Source: Martinezella lusitana
GTDB lineage: Bacteria > Pseudomonadota > Alphaproteobacteria > Rhizobiales > Rhizobiaceae
Reading direction: 5' to 3'
Length of the DNA: 64,000 nucleotides
NCBI RefSeq assembly: GCF_900094565.1
Contig: NZ_FMAF01000004.1
Location: 124,001 to 188,000 of the forward strand
Part shown: piece after piece, positions 54,860-62,226 of the stretch
Layout of the letters: each line of letters begins with the position of its first letter
How positions within the stretch are numbered: the first letter of the stretch is position 1
Program-made: the position numbers and the translations under genes
The notes under the pieces: model-generated
Databases searched by the model: none
What the model was told of the DNA's origin: nothing
What the model saw: only the letters and a program-made list of their open reading frames with translations

Positions 54860-54921
54860 GCAACCCTCCATCTCGTTGAATTCCAGGCTTAGCGCTTGCA
54901 GATCGAACCGCCTTTCAGGCA

Positions 54922-55482
54922 CTATTCCGCGGCAACAAGCACCCTCACCGGATGCGGAAAGAAGGCGGCAAGCTCGCCGACGACTTCATTGATCCGGTTG
55001 GCGAGCGGCTCCGAGGAAACCTTGTAATCGGTGAAATCGCGATCCGAGGCATAGACCGCAGTCGGCAGCGTATGGGCCATGAAGAAGCCGAAGAGCGGCC
55101 GTAGTTGGTGCTCCACCATCAGCGCATGCCGGTCGCCTCCGCCCGTCGCCGTGATGATGATCGGCTTGGCGCGCAGTTCATGAGGATCGATAAGGTCGAT
55201 GAGATGCTTGAAGAGCCCCGGATAGGATCCCTTGAAGGTCGGCGAACCGATGATCAGCGCATCCGACGAGACGATATCGTCGATGACGCTCTTGGCTTGA
55301 TCGTCAAGATCCTTGCGCCATTGCGCTGCGCCGAGCGAGGGACCGACATCGTGCAGGTCGTAGACCTTGCTGGCAAACCCATATCGGTCGCTCGCCAGAC
55401 CGGCGACGGTCCGAACCAGCGCGTAGGTCTTTGATGGCCGATTGAAGCTGCCGGCGATGCCGACGAGTTTAGGGGCGCTCAT
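54922..55482 (-). CDS. NADPH-dependent FMN reductase family protein
   Basis: A 186-residue flavodoxin-fold reductase. KLVGIAGSFNRPSKTYALV holds the phosphate-binding loop (GSFNRPSKT), and DALIIGSPTFKGSYPGLFKHLIDLI is the FMN-binding segment shared with SsuE/MsuE-type reductases. TATGGGDRHALMVEHQLRPLFGFF completes the family pattern. ATG 55482 is preferred over an ATG 18 codons upstream because the fold starts there. SsuE-type enzymes supply reduced FMN to sulfonate monooxygenases, but no such monooxygenase is adjacent, so the partner is unknown. Confidence 0.9.
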   Translation of the reverse strand: MSAPKLVGIAGSFNRPSKTYALVRTVAGLASDRYGFASKVYDLHDVGPSLGAAQWRKDLDDQAKSVIDDIVSSDALIIGSPTFKGSYPGLFKHLIDLIDPHELRAKPIIITATGGGDRHALMVEHQLRPLFGFFMAHTLPTAVYASDRDFTDYKVSSEPLANRINEVVGELAAFFPHPVRVLVAAE

Positions 55483-55791
55483 TCTTATTCCTTTCCGAAC
55501 GTCGGGCACGCTTTCGATAATGCGAATATTGTCCACAAAATTGATAGATTAAAAGAAACGACGATCTCTCGTTGGTCGCAAAACCGAAAATCTCTTCCCT
55601 GCTTGTAGGGGCTGCCCGTCCCGGGTGATCCAAAATGCGCGATGCCCAGCCATTTCACTCATATCGCCGAAAAACTTGTCGCGCGGGGCTGGGCGAAAAA
55701 ACAAAGCACGCTATCTGAGGCACATGAGCGTGGAGGAATATAATATCAGGTCTGTGGAGGAGACAGCCCGGCACAAAGGAAGAGGTTTGCG
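55483..55791. other. Gap of 309 bases before the glycanase gene
   Basis: This stretch contains the upstream regions of the divergent FMN reductase and glycanase genes. It holds an AT-rich part at 55505-55570 suited to promoters and a ribosome site AAAGGAAGAGG ahead of ATG 55792. A 61-codon open frame at 55625-55810 overlaps the glycanase start and has no family features. No convincing operator or RNA was seen. Confidence 0.5.
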
Positions 55792-57231
55792 ATGCCCAAT
55801 TCGGTTCTGAATGCCCTAGGACAGCCGCTTTACTACAGCGATACGTCGACGGGTTTCTTTTCGGCCACCGGCTCCGGCCCTACGCTCCACGGCACCGCCG
55901 GAAATGATTCCATGTGGGGTGACAACACCGTCAACGTGACGATGATGGGTGGCACCGGCGACGATATCTACTATCTCTATTCAAGCATCAACCACGCCTA
56001 CGAGGCGCCCAATGCCGGTGTCGATACCATCAACACCTGGATGGACTACACCCTGCCGGACAATTTCGAAAATCTCACGGTGACCGGCAACAACCGCCAT
56101 GCCTATGGCAATAGCGCCGACAACATCATCACAGGCGGCAGCGGCAGCCAGACCATCGACGGCGGCGCCGGCAACGACGTGCTGACAGGCGGCGGCGGTG
56201 CCGATACCTTCATCGTCACCAAGGGCAACGGCAGCGATCTCATTACCGACTTCAGCGCTGACGACAAGGTGCGCCTCAACCAATACGGTCTGACTTCCTT
56301 CGATCAGGTCGTCAGCCATACCAGCCAGGATGGCGCCAACCTGCATCTCGATCTCGGTAACGGCGAAAGCCTGGTCTTCGCCAACAAGACGGTTGCCGAT
56401 CTGCACGAAAATCAGTTCCAGCTCGGATTGGACAGATCCTTGCTGACGCAAACCTTTTCAGACGATTTCAACGCGCTCTCGCTGCATGAGGGAACACAGG
56501 GCACCTGGGACGCGAAATATTCCTGGGCACCGGACAAGGGCAGCAGCCTGAACGACGAGCTGCAATGGTACATCAACCCGTCCTATGCGCCGACGGCATC
56601 GGCAAATCCGTTTTCAATTTCATCCGACGGTGTTCTCACCATCACCGCGAAACCGACGCCCGACGCATTGAAGACAATCACCGAGAACCATAACTACACG
56701 TCCGGCGTACTGACCACCCATTCCTCCTTCTCCCAGACCTACGGGTATTTCGAAATGCGCGCCGAGATGCCGCATGACCAGGGCGTCTGGCCGGCCTTCT
56801 GGCTGCTGCCGGAGGATGGCTCCTGGCCGCCGGAACTCGACGTGGCGGAAATGCGTGGCCAGAACCCGAATACGGTCAACGTCACGGTTCATTCGAATGC
56901 CACCGGCGAGCACACGATGACGTCCATTCCAGTGGAAGTGCCGAGCACCGACGGCTTCCACAATTACGGCGTGCTCTGGGACAAGGATCAGATCACCTGG
57001 TATTTCGACGACGTCGCCGTCGCCCATGCCGCCACGCCCGCCGATATGCATGGTCCGATGTATATGCTTGTCGATCTCGCCGTCGGAGGCCTGGCGGGCA
57101 CGCCGTCGGACGGGCTCCAGCACGGATCCGAAATGAAGATCGACTACATCAAGGCCTATTCGCTGGACGACCATGCAGCGCAACTCGCCGCCTCGGCCCA
57201 AACAGCCCATACGTCGGATTGGCATATCTGA
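55792..57231 (+). CDS. Secreted GH16 beta-glucanase with RTX repeats (ExsH/Ply-like)
   Basis: A 479-residue protein in two parts. Residues 30-160 hold glycine/aspartate-rich calcium-binding repeats, such as GGTGDD, GGSGSQ and IDGGAGNDVLTGGGGADTF, typical of type I secreted proteins. Residues 220-460 are a GH16 endo-beta-1,3-1,4-glycanase with catalytic signature ELDVAEMRG (nucleophile E348, acid/base E353, D350 between), plus YGYFEMRAEMP and GVWPAFWLLP. No Sec signal is present. In rhizobia such enzymes (ExsH, PlyA) trim exopolysaccharide and leave the cell through PrsDE; genes for such a system face it at 57261-60307. Substrate is inferred to be the strain's own acidic exopolysaccharide. Confidence 0.92.
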   Translation: MPNSVLNALGQPLYYSDTSTGFFSATGSGPTLHGTAGNDSMWGDNTVNVTMMGGTGDDIYYLYSSINHAYEAPNAGVDTINTWMDYTLPDNFENLTVTGNNRHAYGNSADNIITGGSGSQTIDGGAGNDVLTGGGGADTFIVTKGNGSDLITDFSADDKVRLNQYGLTSFDQVVSHTSQDGANLHLDLGNGESLVFANKTVADLHENQFQLGLDRSLLTQTFSDDFNALSLHEGTQGTWDAKYSWAPDKGSSLNDELQWYINPSYAPTASANPFSISSDGVLTITAKPTPDALKTITENHNYTSGVLTTHSSFSQTYGYFEMRAEMPHDQGVWPAFWLLPEDGSWPPELDVAEMRGQNPNTVNVTVHSNATGEHTMTSIPVEVPSTDGFHNYGVLWDKDQITWYFDDVAVAHAATPADMHGPMYMLVDLAVGGLAGTPSDGLQHGSEMKIDYIKAYSLDDHAAQLAASAQTAHTSDWHI

Positions 57232-57240
57232 GAAGATCAA

Positions 57241-57261
57241 GGGTGCCTCACGGCGGCACCC
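57241..57261. terminator. Hairpin between convergent glycanase and secretion genes
   Basis: GGGTGCC / GGCACCC, a 7-base stem with a 7-base loop, starts 9 bases after the glycanase stop and touches the stop codon of the HlyD-type gene. It probably serves both directions but has no T-run. Confidence 0.5.
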
Positions 57262-58577
57262 TAATCCTCCTTGAATGCCCGCCGGATCTGATCGGTCATC
57301 GGCTTCGTCAGATAGGCCAGAATGCTTCTTTGGCCTGTCTGCATGAAAGCCTCCACCGGCATGCCGGGCAGCGGCGTCAGTTTCCCCAGCCGGTCCCATT
57401 CCTGTTTCGGCGCCCTTGCCCGCACGATATAATAGCTCTGGCCCGAACGCTGATCGATCGCCAGATCCGCCGAGACCGTCTCCACATGCCCGTTCAGCTC
57501 CGGCGTAATCCGCTGATTGAAGGCGGGAAATCGCAATGAGACCGGCTGCCCGACAGCGATCTGATCGATATCCTGCGGCGCGAGCTTCAGCTCGGCCACG
57601 AGCGCATCCTTGTCGGGGACGATCTGCAGGATCGCTTCGGCCGGCGAGATGACCGCGCCTTCGGCATGGATGCCCAGCTGATCGACGATGCCCGCCTGCG
57701 GCGCCCTGATGTCGATCCGCTTCAGATCGTCCTCGGCGGCGACCAGGCGTTCCGAAAACTGGCCGGTATCACTCTCCGCCTGGCGCAATTGATCGGAGAC
57801 CTGCGAGCTCTGATCGGCATCGATCTGAAGGATCTGCAGTTCGGTTTCCGCGATCTTGCCCCTGGTCTGGGCAATCGACGATACGAGATTGCCGAGATCG
57901 CCGTTCAGCGAGGCGCTTTCCCGCTGCAGAGAATAGACCTTCGTCGCCGAAATGATGCCCTGGTTGAGCAGCCCCTCGAGGCTGCCAAGCTCCTTGCCGA
58001 TCAGCGCAATCTCGCTCCGCTTGCCCTGCTCCTGCGCCGTAAGCCCCTCGATCTCCTGCTTCAGCTGCTGAATTCGTTCGCGCAGCTGCGATTTCTGGCC
58101 CTCGCGTGAAGCCTCCCGGTCTCGAAAAAGCCGCCGCTCACCGTCCAGAATGGCCCCGACATCCTCGTTGCCGACAGCAGTGAGCAGATCGGCCGGAAAG
58201 GCGATCTCATCCTTGCCGTCGCGCTCGGCGACCAGACGCGCCGTGCGCGCGGACAGTTCGCTGAGGCGCTTGCGGATGATGGCGAGATTGGCTCTGGTTT
58301 GCGTATCGTCTAGCCGCAGGAGCACCTGGCCTGCACCGACATGATCGCCGTTCTTCACGAAGATCGCGCTCGCGATACCGCCCTTCAGATGCTTCACCGG
58401 CTTCACGTAGCTGTCTACGACCAGGCTGCCGGAAGCAATCACCGCGCCGGAAATCTTCGTTGCGGCCGCAAGGCCGCCCATGACGCCGAACAATAGCAGG
58501 ATGGCGGCCACCACGAGCAGCGACAGACGGCGGATGGCGCGTTCGGTTGAAGGTGATGCGCTGTCGTTCATCCTCAT
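57261..58577 (-). CDS. prsE: Type I secretion membrane fusion protein (HlyD/PrsE-like)
   Basis: A 438-residue periplasmic adaptor. One membrane segment near the N-terminus (LLVVAAILLLFGVMGGLAAA, about 20-40) is followed by a lipoyl-like strand VDSYVKPVKHLKGGIASAIFVKNGDHV, a long coiled coil (about 100-280, rich in Q/E/L/R) and the C-terminal beta-barrel ending RSILAYLTKPMTDQIRRAF, as in PrsE/HlyD. It couples the inner-membrane ABC protein to a TolC-type outer channel. It overlaps the ABC gene by 4 bases and faces the RTX glycanase gene, its likely cargo. The gene name follows rhizobial usage. Confidence 0.88.
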   Translation of the reverse strand: MRMNDSASPSTERAIRRLSLLVVAAILLLFGVMGGLAAATKISGAVIASGSLVVDSYVKPVKHLKGGIASAIFVKNGDHVGAGQVLLRLDDTQTRANLAIIRKRLSELSARTARLVAERDGKDEIAFPADLLTAVGNEDVGAILDGERRLFRDREASREGQKSQLRERIQQLKQEIEGLTAQEQGKRSEIALIGKELGSLEGLLNQGIISATKVYSLQRESASLNGDLGNLVSSIAQTRGKIAETELQILQIDADQSSQVSDQLRQAESDTGQFSERLVAAEDDLKRIDIRAPQAGIVDQLGIHAEGAVISPAEAILQIVPDKDALVAELKLAPQDIDQIAVGQPVSLRFPAFNQRITPELNGHVETVSADLAIDQRSGQSYYIVRARAPKQEWDRLGKLTPLPGMPVEAFMQTGQRSILAYLTKPMTDQIRRAFKED

Positions 58578-60307
58578 ACTTCTCCGCCAGCAATCGCAAG
58601 GGCTGCCGTCTCGACCTGCTTGGGCGGGGCGCCGAGTATCTCCTTCTTCGGCCCGAATGCCTGCATCTGGCCGCCGGCAACGATCATCACCTTGTCGGCG
58701 GCGGCAAGCGCACTCGGCCTGTGAGCGATGACGATGGCGATGCCGCCCCGCTCCCGCACGCCCGTCAGCGCGGCGGTCAGGCCCGTCTCTCCTTCGGCAT
58801 CCAGGTTAGAATTCGGCTCGTCCAGGACCACCAGGAATGGATCCCCGTAAAGCGCGCGCGCCAATGCGATGCGCTGCCTCTGGCCGGCCGAAAGCCGTGA
58901 GCCGCCCTCGCCGATCACCGTATCGAATCCATCGGGAAGCTTGACGATCATGTTGTAGACGCCAGCAGCCTTTGCAGCTGAGATGACCGGCTCGGGCTCC
59001 ATATTCTTATCGAAACGGGAAATGTTGTCCGCAATCGAGCCGTCGAAGAGAGCGACATCCTGCGGCAGATAGCCGATATGCCGGCCAAGTTCGTTCGGCT
59101 CCCATTGCGATAGCGCTGCCTTGTCGAGCCTGATGGTGCCGATCGCAGCTGGCCAGAGACCCGTGATCGCGCGCGCCAGCGAAGACTTGCCCGATGCACT
59201 CGGACCGATGACGCCCAGCACCGTTCCCGCCGGTACTTTGAACGAGACGTTGCGCAGGATGAGATCGCGGCCGCCCGGAGAGGCAACACTGATATTCTCG
59301 ACGCTGAGTTCGCGCGCCGGTGCCGGGAGGGTGAGAGCATGCTGCTCGGCAGGTGCGACATCGAGGAGCGTCGCAAGCCGCGTCCAGCCCTGGCGCGCGG
59401 CAACGAAACCCTTCCATTGACCGATCGCAAGCTCGACGGGTGCCAGCGCCCGCGTCACCAGGATCGAGCTCGCGATGATGATACCGCCCGTCGCCTCCTG
59501 ACGGATGACAAGGATCGCGCCGACCGCCAGCACCGCGGATTGAAGCATCATGCGCGCCATCTTTGCCGCGATCGTCAGCGCTCCGACGATGGAGCCGGCA
59601 GCCGCCTGATGCTTCAGGTAATCGTCATTCATGACAACCCATTTCTCGGTCAGCCGGCCGGCAAAACCCATTGATATCGCCGCCTCCCAGTTCCGCCGTG
59701 CCGCCTGGGCAAAGCCGAGACGCAGGGCGGAGGACTTGGCGGCATCCAAGGCCGGCCGTCGCGACAATATTTCCGCGAGCAAGGTTATGCCGACGAGCAG
59801 GATGGCGCCGCATAGGGCCGTGACGCCGATCCAGACGTGGAACAGGAAGCAGAGGATCAGGTAGAAAGGCATCCAAGGCAGGTCGAAAAGCGCCGTCGAG
59901 CCGCTGCCGGACAGAAACGAGCGGATCTGCTCGAGATCGCGAACCGATTGCAACCCGTCATCCGATGTCTGCCTTTGAGTCGGCAGGAACAGAAGCGAGC
60001 GGAAGACCTTTCGGTTCAACCGCTCATCCAGCGACGTGCCGATGCGCGCAAGCAGCATCGAACGCAGCAGTTCCAACACTCCCTGGAAGAGGAACAGGGT
60101 TGCGACGATGATGACGAGTCCCGATAGCGTCGGCAGGCTGCGGCTGGGAATAACCCGGTCGTAGACCTGCAGCATGAAGAAGGAGCCGGTCAGCGCCAGC
60201 ACGTTGATACCAACACTCGCAAGCGCAATGCTGAAGAAGGCCTTGCGCAGAGACGACAACATCAGCGAGGCGAATGTTTGCGGCGGTTCTTTCGGGACGG
60301 CAGGCAC
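58574..60307 (-). CDS. prsD: Type I secretion ABC transporter (HlyB/PrsD-like)
   Basis: A 577-residue export ABC protein: five to six membrane segments in 1-300 starting at AFFSIALASVGINVLALTG, then an ATPase domain with Walker A GPSASGKSS near 365, signature SRLSAGQRQRIALARAL and Walker B FLVVLDEPNSNLD. The N-terminus lacks a peptidase domain, as in PrtD/PrsD exporters of proteins with C-terminal uncleaved signals. It starts with GTG at 60307, GAGGAT upstream. It forms an operon with the adaptor gene. Secretion of the adjacent RTX glycanase is the natural inference. Confidence 0.9.
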   Translation of the reverse strand: MPAVPKEPPQTFASLMLSSLRKAFFSIALASVGINVLALTGSFFMLQVYDRVIPSRSLPTLSGLVIIVATLFLFQGVLELLRSMLLARIGTSLDERLNRKVFRSLLFLPTQRQTSDDGLQSVRDLEQIRSFLSGSGSTALFDLPWMPFYLILCFLFHVWIGVTALCGAILLVGITLLAEILSRRPALDAAKSSALRLGFAQAARRNWEAAISMGFAGRLTEKWVVMNDDYLKHQAAAGSIVGALTIAAKMARMMLQSAVLAVGAILVIRQEATGGIIIASSILVTRALAPVELAIGQWKGFVAARQGWTRLATLLDVAPAEQHALTLPAPARELSVENISVASPGGRDLILRNVSFKVPAGTVLGVIGPSASGKSSLARAITGLWPAAIGTIRLDKAALSQWEPNELGRHIGYLPQDVALFDGSIADNISRFDKNMEPEPVISAAKAAGVYNMIVKLPDGFDTVIGEGGSRLSAGQRQRIALARALYGDPFLVVLDEPNSNLDAEGETGLTAALTGVRERGGIAIVIAHRPSALAAADKVMIVAGGQMQAFGPKKEILGAPPKQVETAALAIAGGEV

Positions 60308-60648
60308 TTCGCTTTGATCCTCAATATCGGCCGTCGCGTGCGGCAGGGGTTTGCGCGACGTTCGTCGGCACCGCCTCCCGCTCGGCGCCTCGAACCTGTA
60401 AATTGGCCGGCGATGACTTCGTCACCATTTCCGCTTCGCGCCTAACCTTCGGCGATTCCACGCAATTTAGGAAGTCGAAATCTGCCCCGGCTTCAGTCTC
60501 GGTGAACTCAATCTTAGCATTGAGCCCCTTGTCCTTTTACGGGACAGCTGTGCCATCAGATGGGGCAGGAACATCTGCCGGCAAGATGAGCCGGCCTTCA
60601 TATCAGGATTGGCAGGCGGTTTCTTGCAGCCGCCTGCCATATCGACAC
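60308..60648. other. Gap of 341 bases between secretion operon and SIP gene
   Basis: The region carries the upstream part of the PrsD-type gene and, near its right end, a terminator-like hairpin (60611-60638) for the siderophore-interacting gene. Open frames crossing it extend from neighbouring genes in other frames and have no domain. No operator could be identified with confidence. Confidence 0.5.
60611..60638 (-). terminator. Hairpin after the siderophore-interacting protein gene
   Basis: GGCAGGCGG / CCGCCTGCC is a perfect 9-base stem with a 10-base loop, 10 bases beyond the gene's stop on the minus strand. There is no T-run, so termination strength is uncertain. Confidence 0.5.
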
Positions 60649-61422
60649 CTAGTCGAATTTCTCGGTCGCGTCCGCCTTGCCCTTGACCCAGTAGCCGGAT
60701 GCCTTGATCCAGCTCAGCGGATAGCCGCGTTCTTCGACGAAATAGGTCCGCAGCGCACGCGTCACCGAGGCTTCAGCGGCAATCCAGACGAAGGTGCCGG
60801 GCGCAAGCTCGACCGATTGGAGAACGGCCATCAGCGCAGACGCGTCGGTCGCCTCCGACAGGGGCCGATGCGCCCAATGAGTCTCCAGCTGGGCGTCGGT
60901 TTGAAAGATCTGGTGCTCGGCAGCGTCCGCAACCGCCATGATGGCCGTGATCCGCACATCGCTGCCTGCCTCCTCTATGCGACGGCCGATGGCCGGCAAC
61001 GCCGTCTCGTCGCCGACGAGCAGCCAATTCTTGACGTCGTCGGAGATTACCGCAGAGCCGCGGGGACCGCCGATCTCCAGGCTGTCACCGGGGCGGGCGC
61101 CGAGTGCCCATTGAGTGACAGGTCCTGCTTCATGAATGGCAAAATCAATGACGAGCGTGCGGGCATCGGTATCGTAGCGGCGAGGCGTATAGTCGCGCCG
61201 CACCATCTCTTCGCCAGGGCCCGGCACGAGAACCTTGATGTGATCGTCGGGCGCCAGGCTGACAAAATCGGCAAGGTCTTCCCCGGCAAGCTCGATGCGC
61301 AGCATGCCGGGCGTCATCTTTTCGACGTTGGAGACGGTCAGGGTACGCCGCTTCAGCTCATGGCGCACACGCTCGATCTTCGGAACCGAACTATTCGGAT
61401 TTGAGGTTTGGGGGTTATCCAT
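60649..61422 (-). CDS. Siderophore-interacting protein (FAD-dependent ferric reductase)
   Basis: A 257-residue SIP-family flavoprotein that reduces ferric siderophores in the cytoplasm to release iron. The FAD-binding segment RRDYTPRRYD is near residue 72, the beta-barrel domain ends with GDSLEIGGPRGS, and the NAD(P)H domain begins WLLVGDETALPAIGRRIEE, followed by FVWIAAEASVTRALR and the C-terminal SGYWVKGKAD, all family signatures. ATG 61422 (MDNPQTS) has AAGGGAC upstream. No siderophore transporter is adjacent. Confidence 0.92.
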   Translation of the reverse strand: MDNPQTSNPNSSVPKIERVRHELKRRTLTVSNVEKMTPGMLRIELAGEDLADFVSLAPDDHIKVLVPGPGEEMVRRDYTPRRYDTDARTLVIDFAIHEAGPVTQWALGARPGDSLEIGGPRGSAVISDDVKNWLLVGDETALPAIGRRIEEAGSDVRITAIMAVADAAEHQIFQTDAQLETHWAHRPLSEATDASALMAVLQSVELAPGTFVWIAAEASVTRALRTYFVEERGYPLSWIKASGYWVKGKADATEKFD

Positions 61423-61598
61423 CTGTGTCCCTTCGAGGCTCTTAAACCTTGATCCGCAGGACATAGCCGCGCAGACCGAAGCCGCAGAGCCGTTCGATCA
61501 TACGCGTTGAGTGACGTTAACGCTTACGTGGCCGGGCGACACCCGGCCATTTCGGGTTCCTCTATAGGAGAAGAACGCGCGGCGCGCAATAAAAAGCT

Positions 61599-61748
61599 TC
61601 AAACGAAACTCAAGTTTATGACGTCGGAAACACGCGGCCATCGAACATTTTTCGCGCTGTCCTGACCGTTCCCGCCCCATTGACGGCCGCCCTCGTCGAG
61701 GTCCAGGAAAACCTCCATCAGGCCCGCCGGATGTTCGATAAGAGATCG
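61599..61748 (-). pseudogene. Remnant resembling a PrpF/4-oxalomesaconate tautomerase C-terminus
   Basis: In a frame different from that of the PIG-L remnant, minus-strand codons read SLIEHPAGLMEVFLDLDEGG and end at TGA 61601-61599. The EHP-G-x-M-x-V pattern resembles the C-terminal part of PrpF/GalD-type tautomerases. There is no start codon and no N-terminal part, so if real it is a fragment left after a deletion that fused it to the PIG-L remnant. The match is short and by eye. Confidence 0.35.
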
Positions 61749-62041
61749 CATCGGCCAGGCAGTATTTGCCTTCGTCCGTCAGGCGCAGCGGATAGTCGCC
61801 GAGGTCGAAGCTGATGAGATCGTAGACGCCGAGCGCCTTTGCCGCCTTTTCCGATTCCGCCCGTTGCGCTGCCTTGACCCGCTCCAGCGTCATGCCCGGC
61901 TGCTTCCGGAGCTTTGCCGACTCGCCGCGCTCGTCGAGGGACAGGCAGACGACGGTGACCTTATAGCCCGCTCCGCATGCAGCGCGATACGAAGTCAGCA
62001 GCATGCGCGCTGATAACAAGTGCCGTCTTTTCTTCCGACAT
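61744..62041 (-). pseudogene. Broken PIG-L deacetylase family gene (GalB-like)
   Basis: From ATG 62041 (after GGAG) the frame reads MSEEKTALVISAHAADF, a normal PIG-L start, but stops at TAA 61963-61961 after 26 codons. A second frame resumes the family at GYKVTVVCLSLDERGESAK and continues through PGMTLERVKAAQRAESEKAA and FDLGDYPLRL until about 61744. Compared with intact members, about ten residues after HAADF are missing and the frame is shifted, and the C-terminal two thirds are gone. PIG-L proteins of this type include 4-oxalomesaconate hydratases (GalB) of aromatic-acid pathways. The gene is dead. Confidence 0.75.
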
Positions 62042-62185
62042 GGGAAACTCCTTCCGAACGACAGCGATTTCACGCCGCGCGGCGCAGTTTGCCAATTCGG
62101 ACCTCGTGCCCTGGCGATAAGTTTTGGCTATAGCGACCCGCTCTGTCGAACGTATTCAGCCTTCCCGACCGCACTCGAAAGATCC

Positions 62186-62220
62186 GGGCCGGCACGACCT
62201 CATCAAAGTCGTGCCGGCCC
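62186..62220. terminator. Strong hairpin downstream of htpG
   Basis: GGGCCGGCACGAC / GTCGTGCCGGCCC is a perfect 13-base stem with a 9-base loop, 6 bases after the htpG stop. On the plus strand TTTCGATT follows, on the minus strand GGATCTTTCG, so neither side has a full T-run, but the stem is very stable. It most likely ends htpG. Confidence 0.7.
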
Positions 62221-62226
62221 TTTCGA

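Noticed and set aside
55625-55810. 61-codon ORF before the glycanase
   Set aside because: Overlaps the glycanase start, weak ribosome site and no family features.
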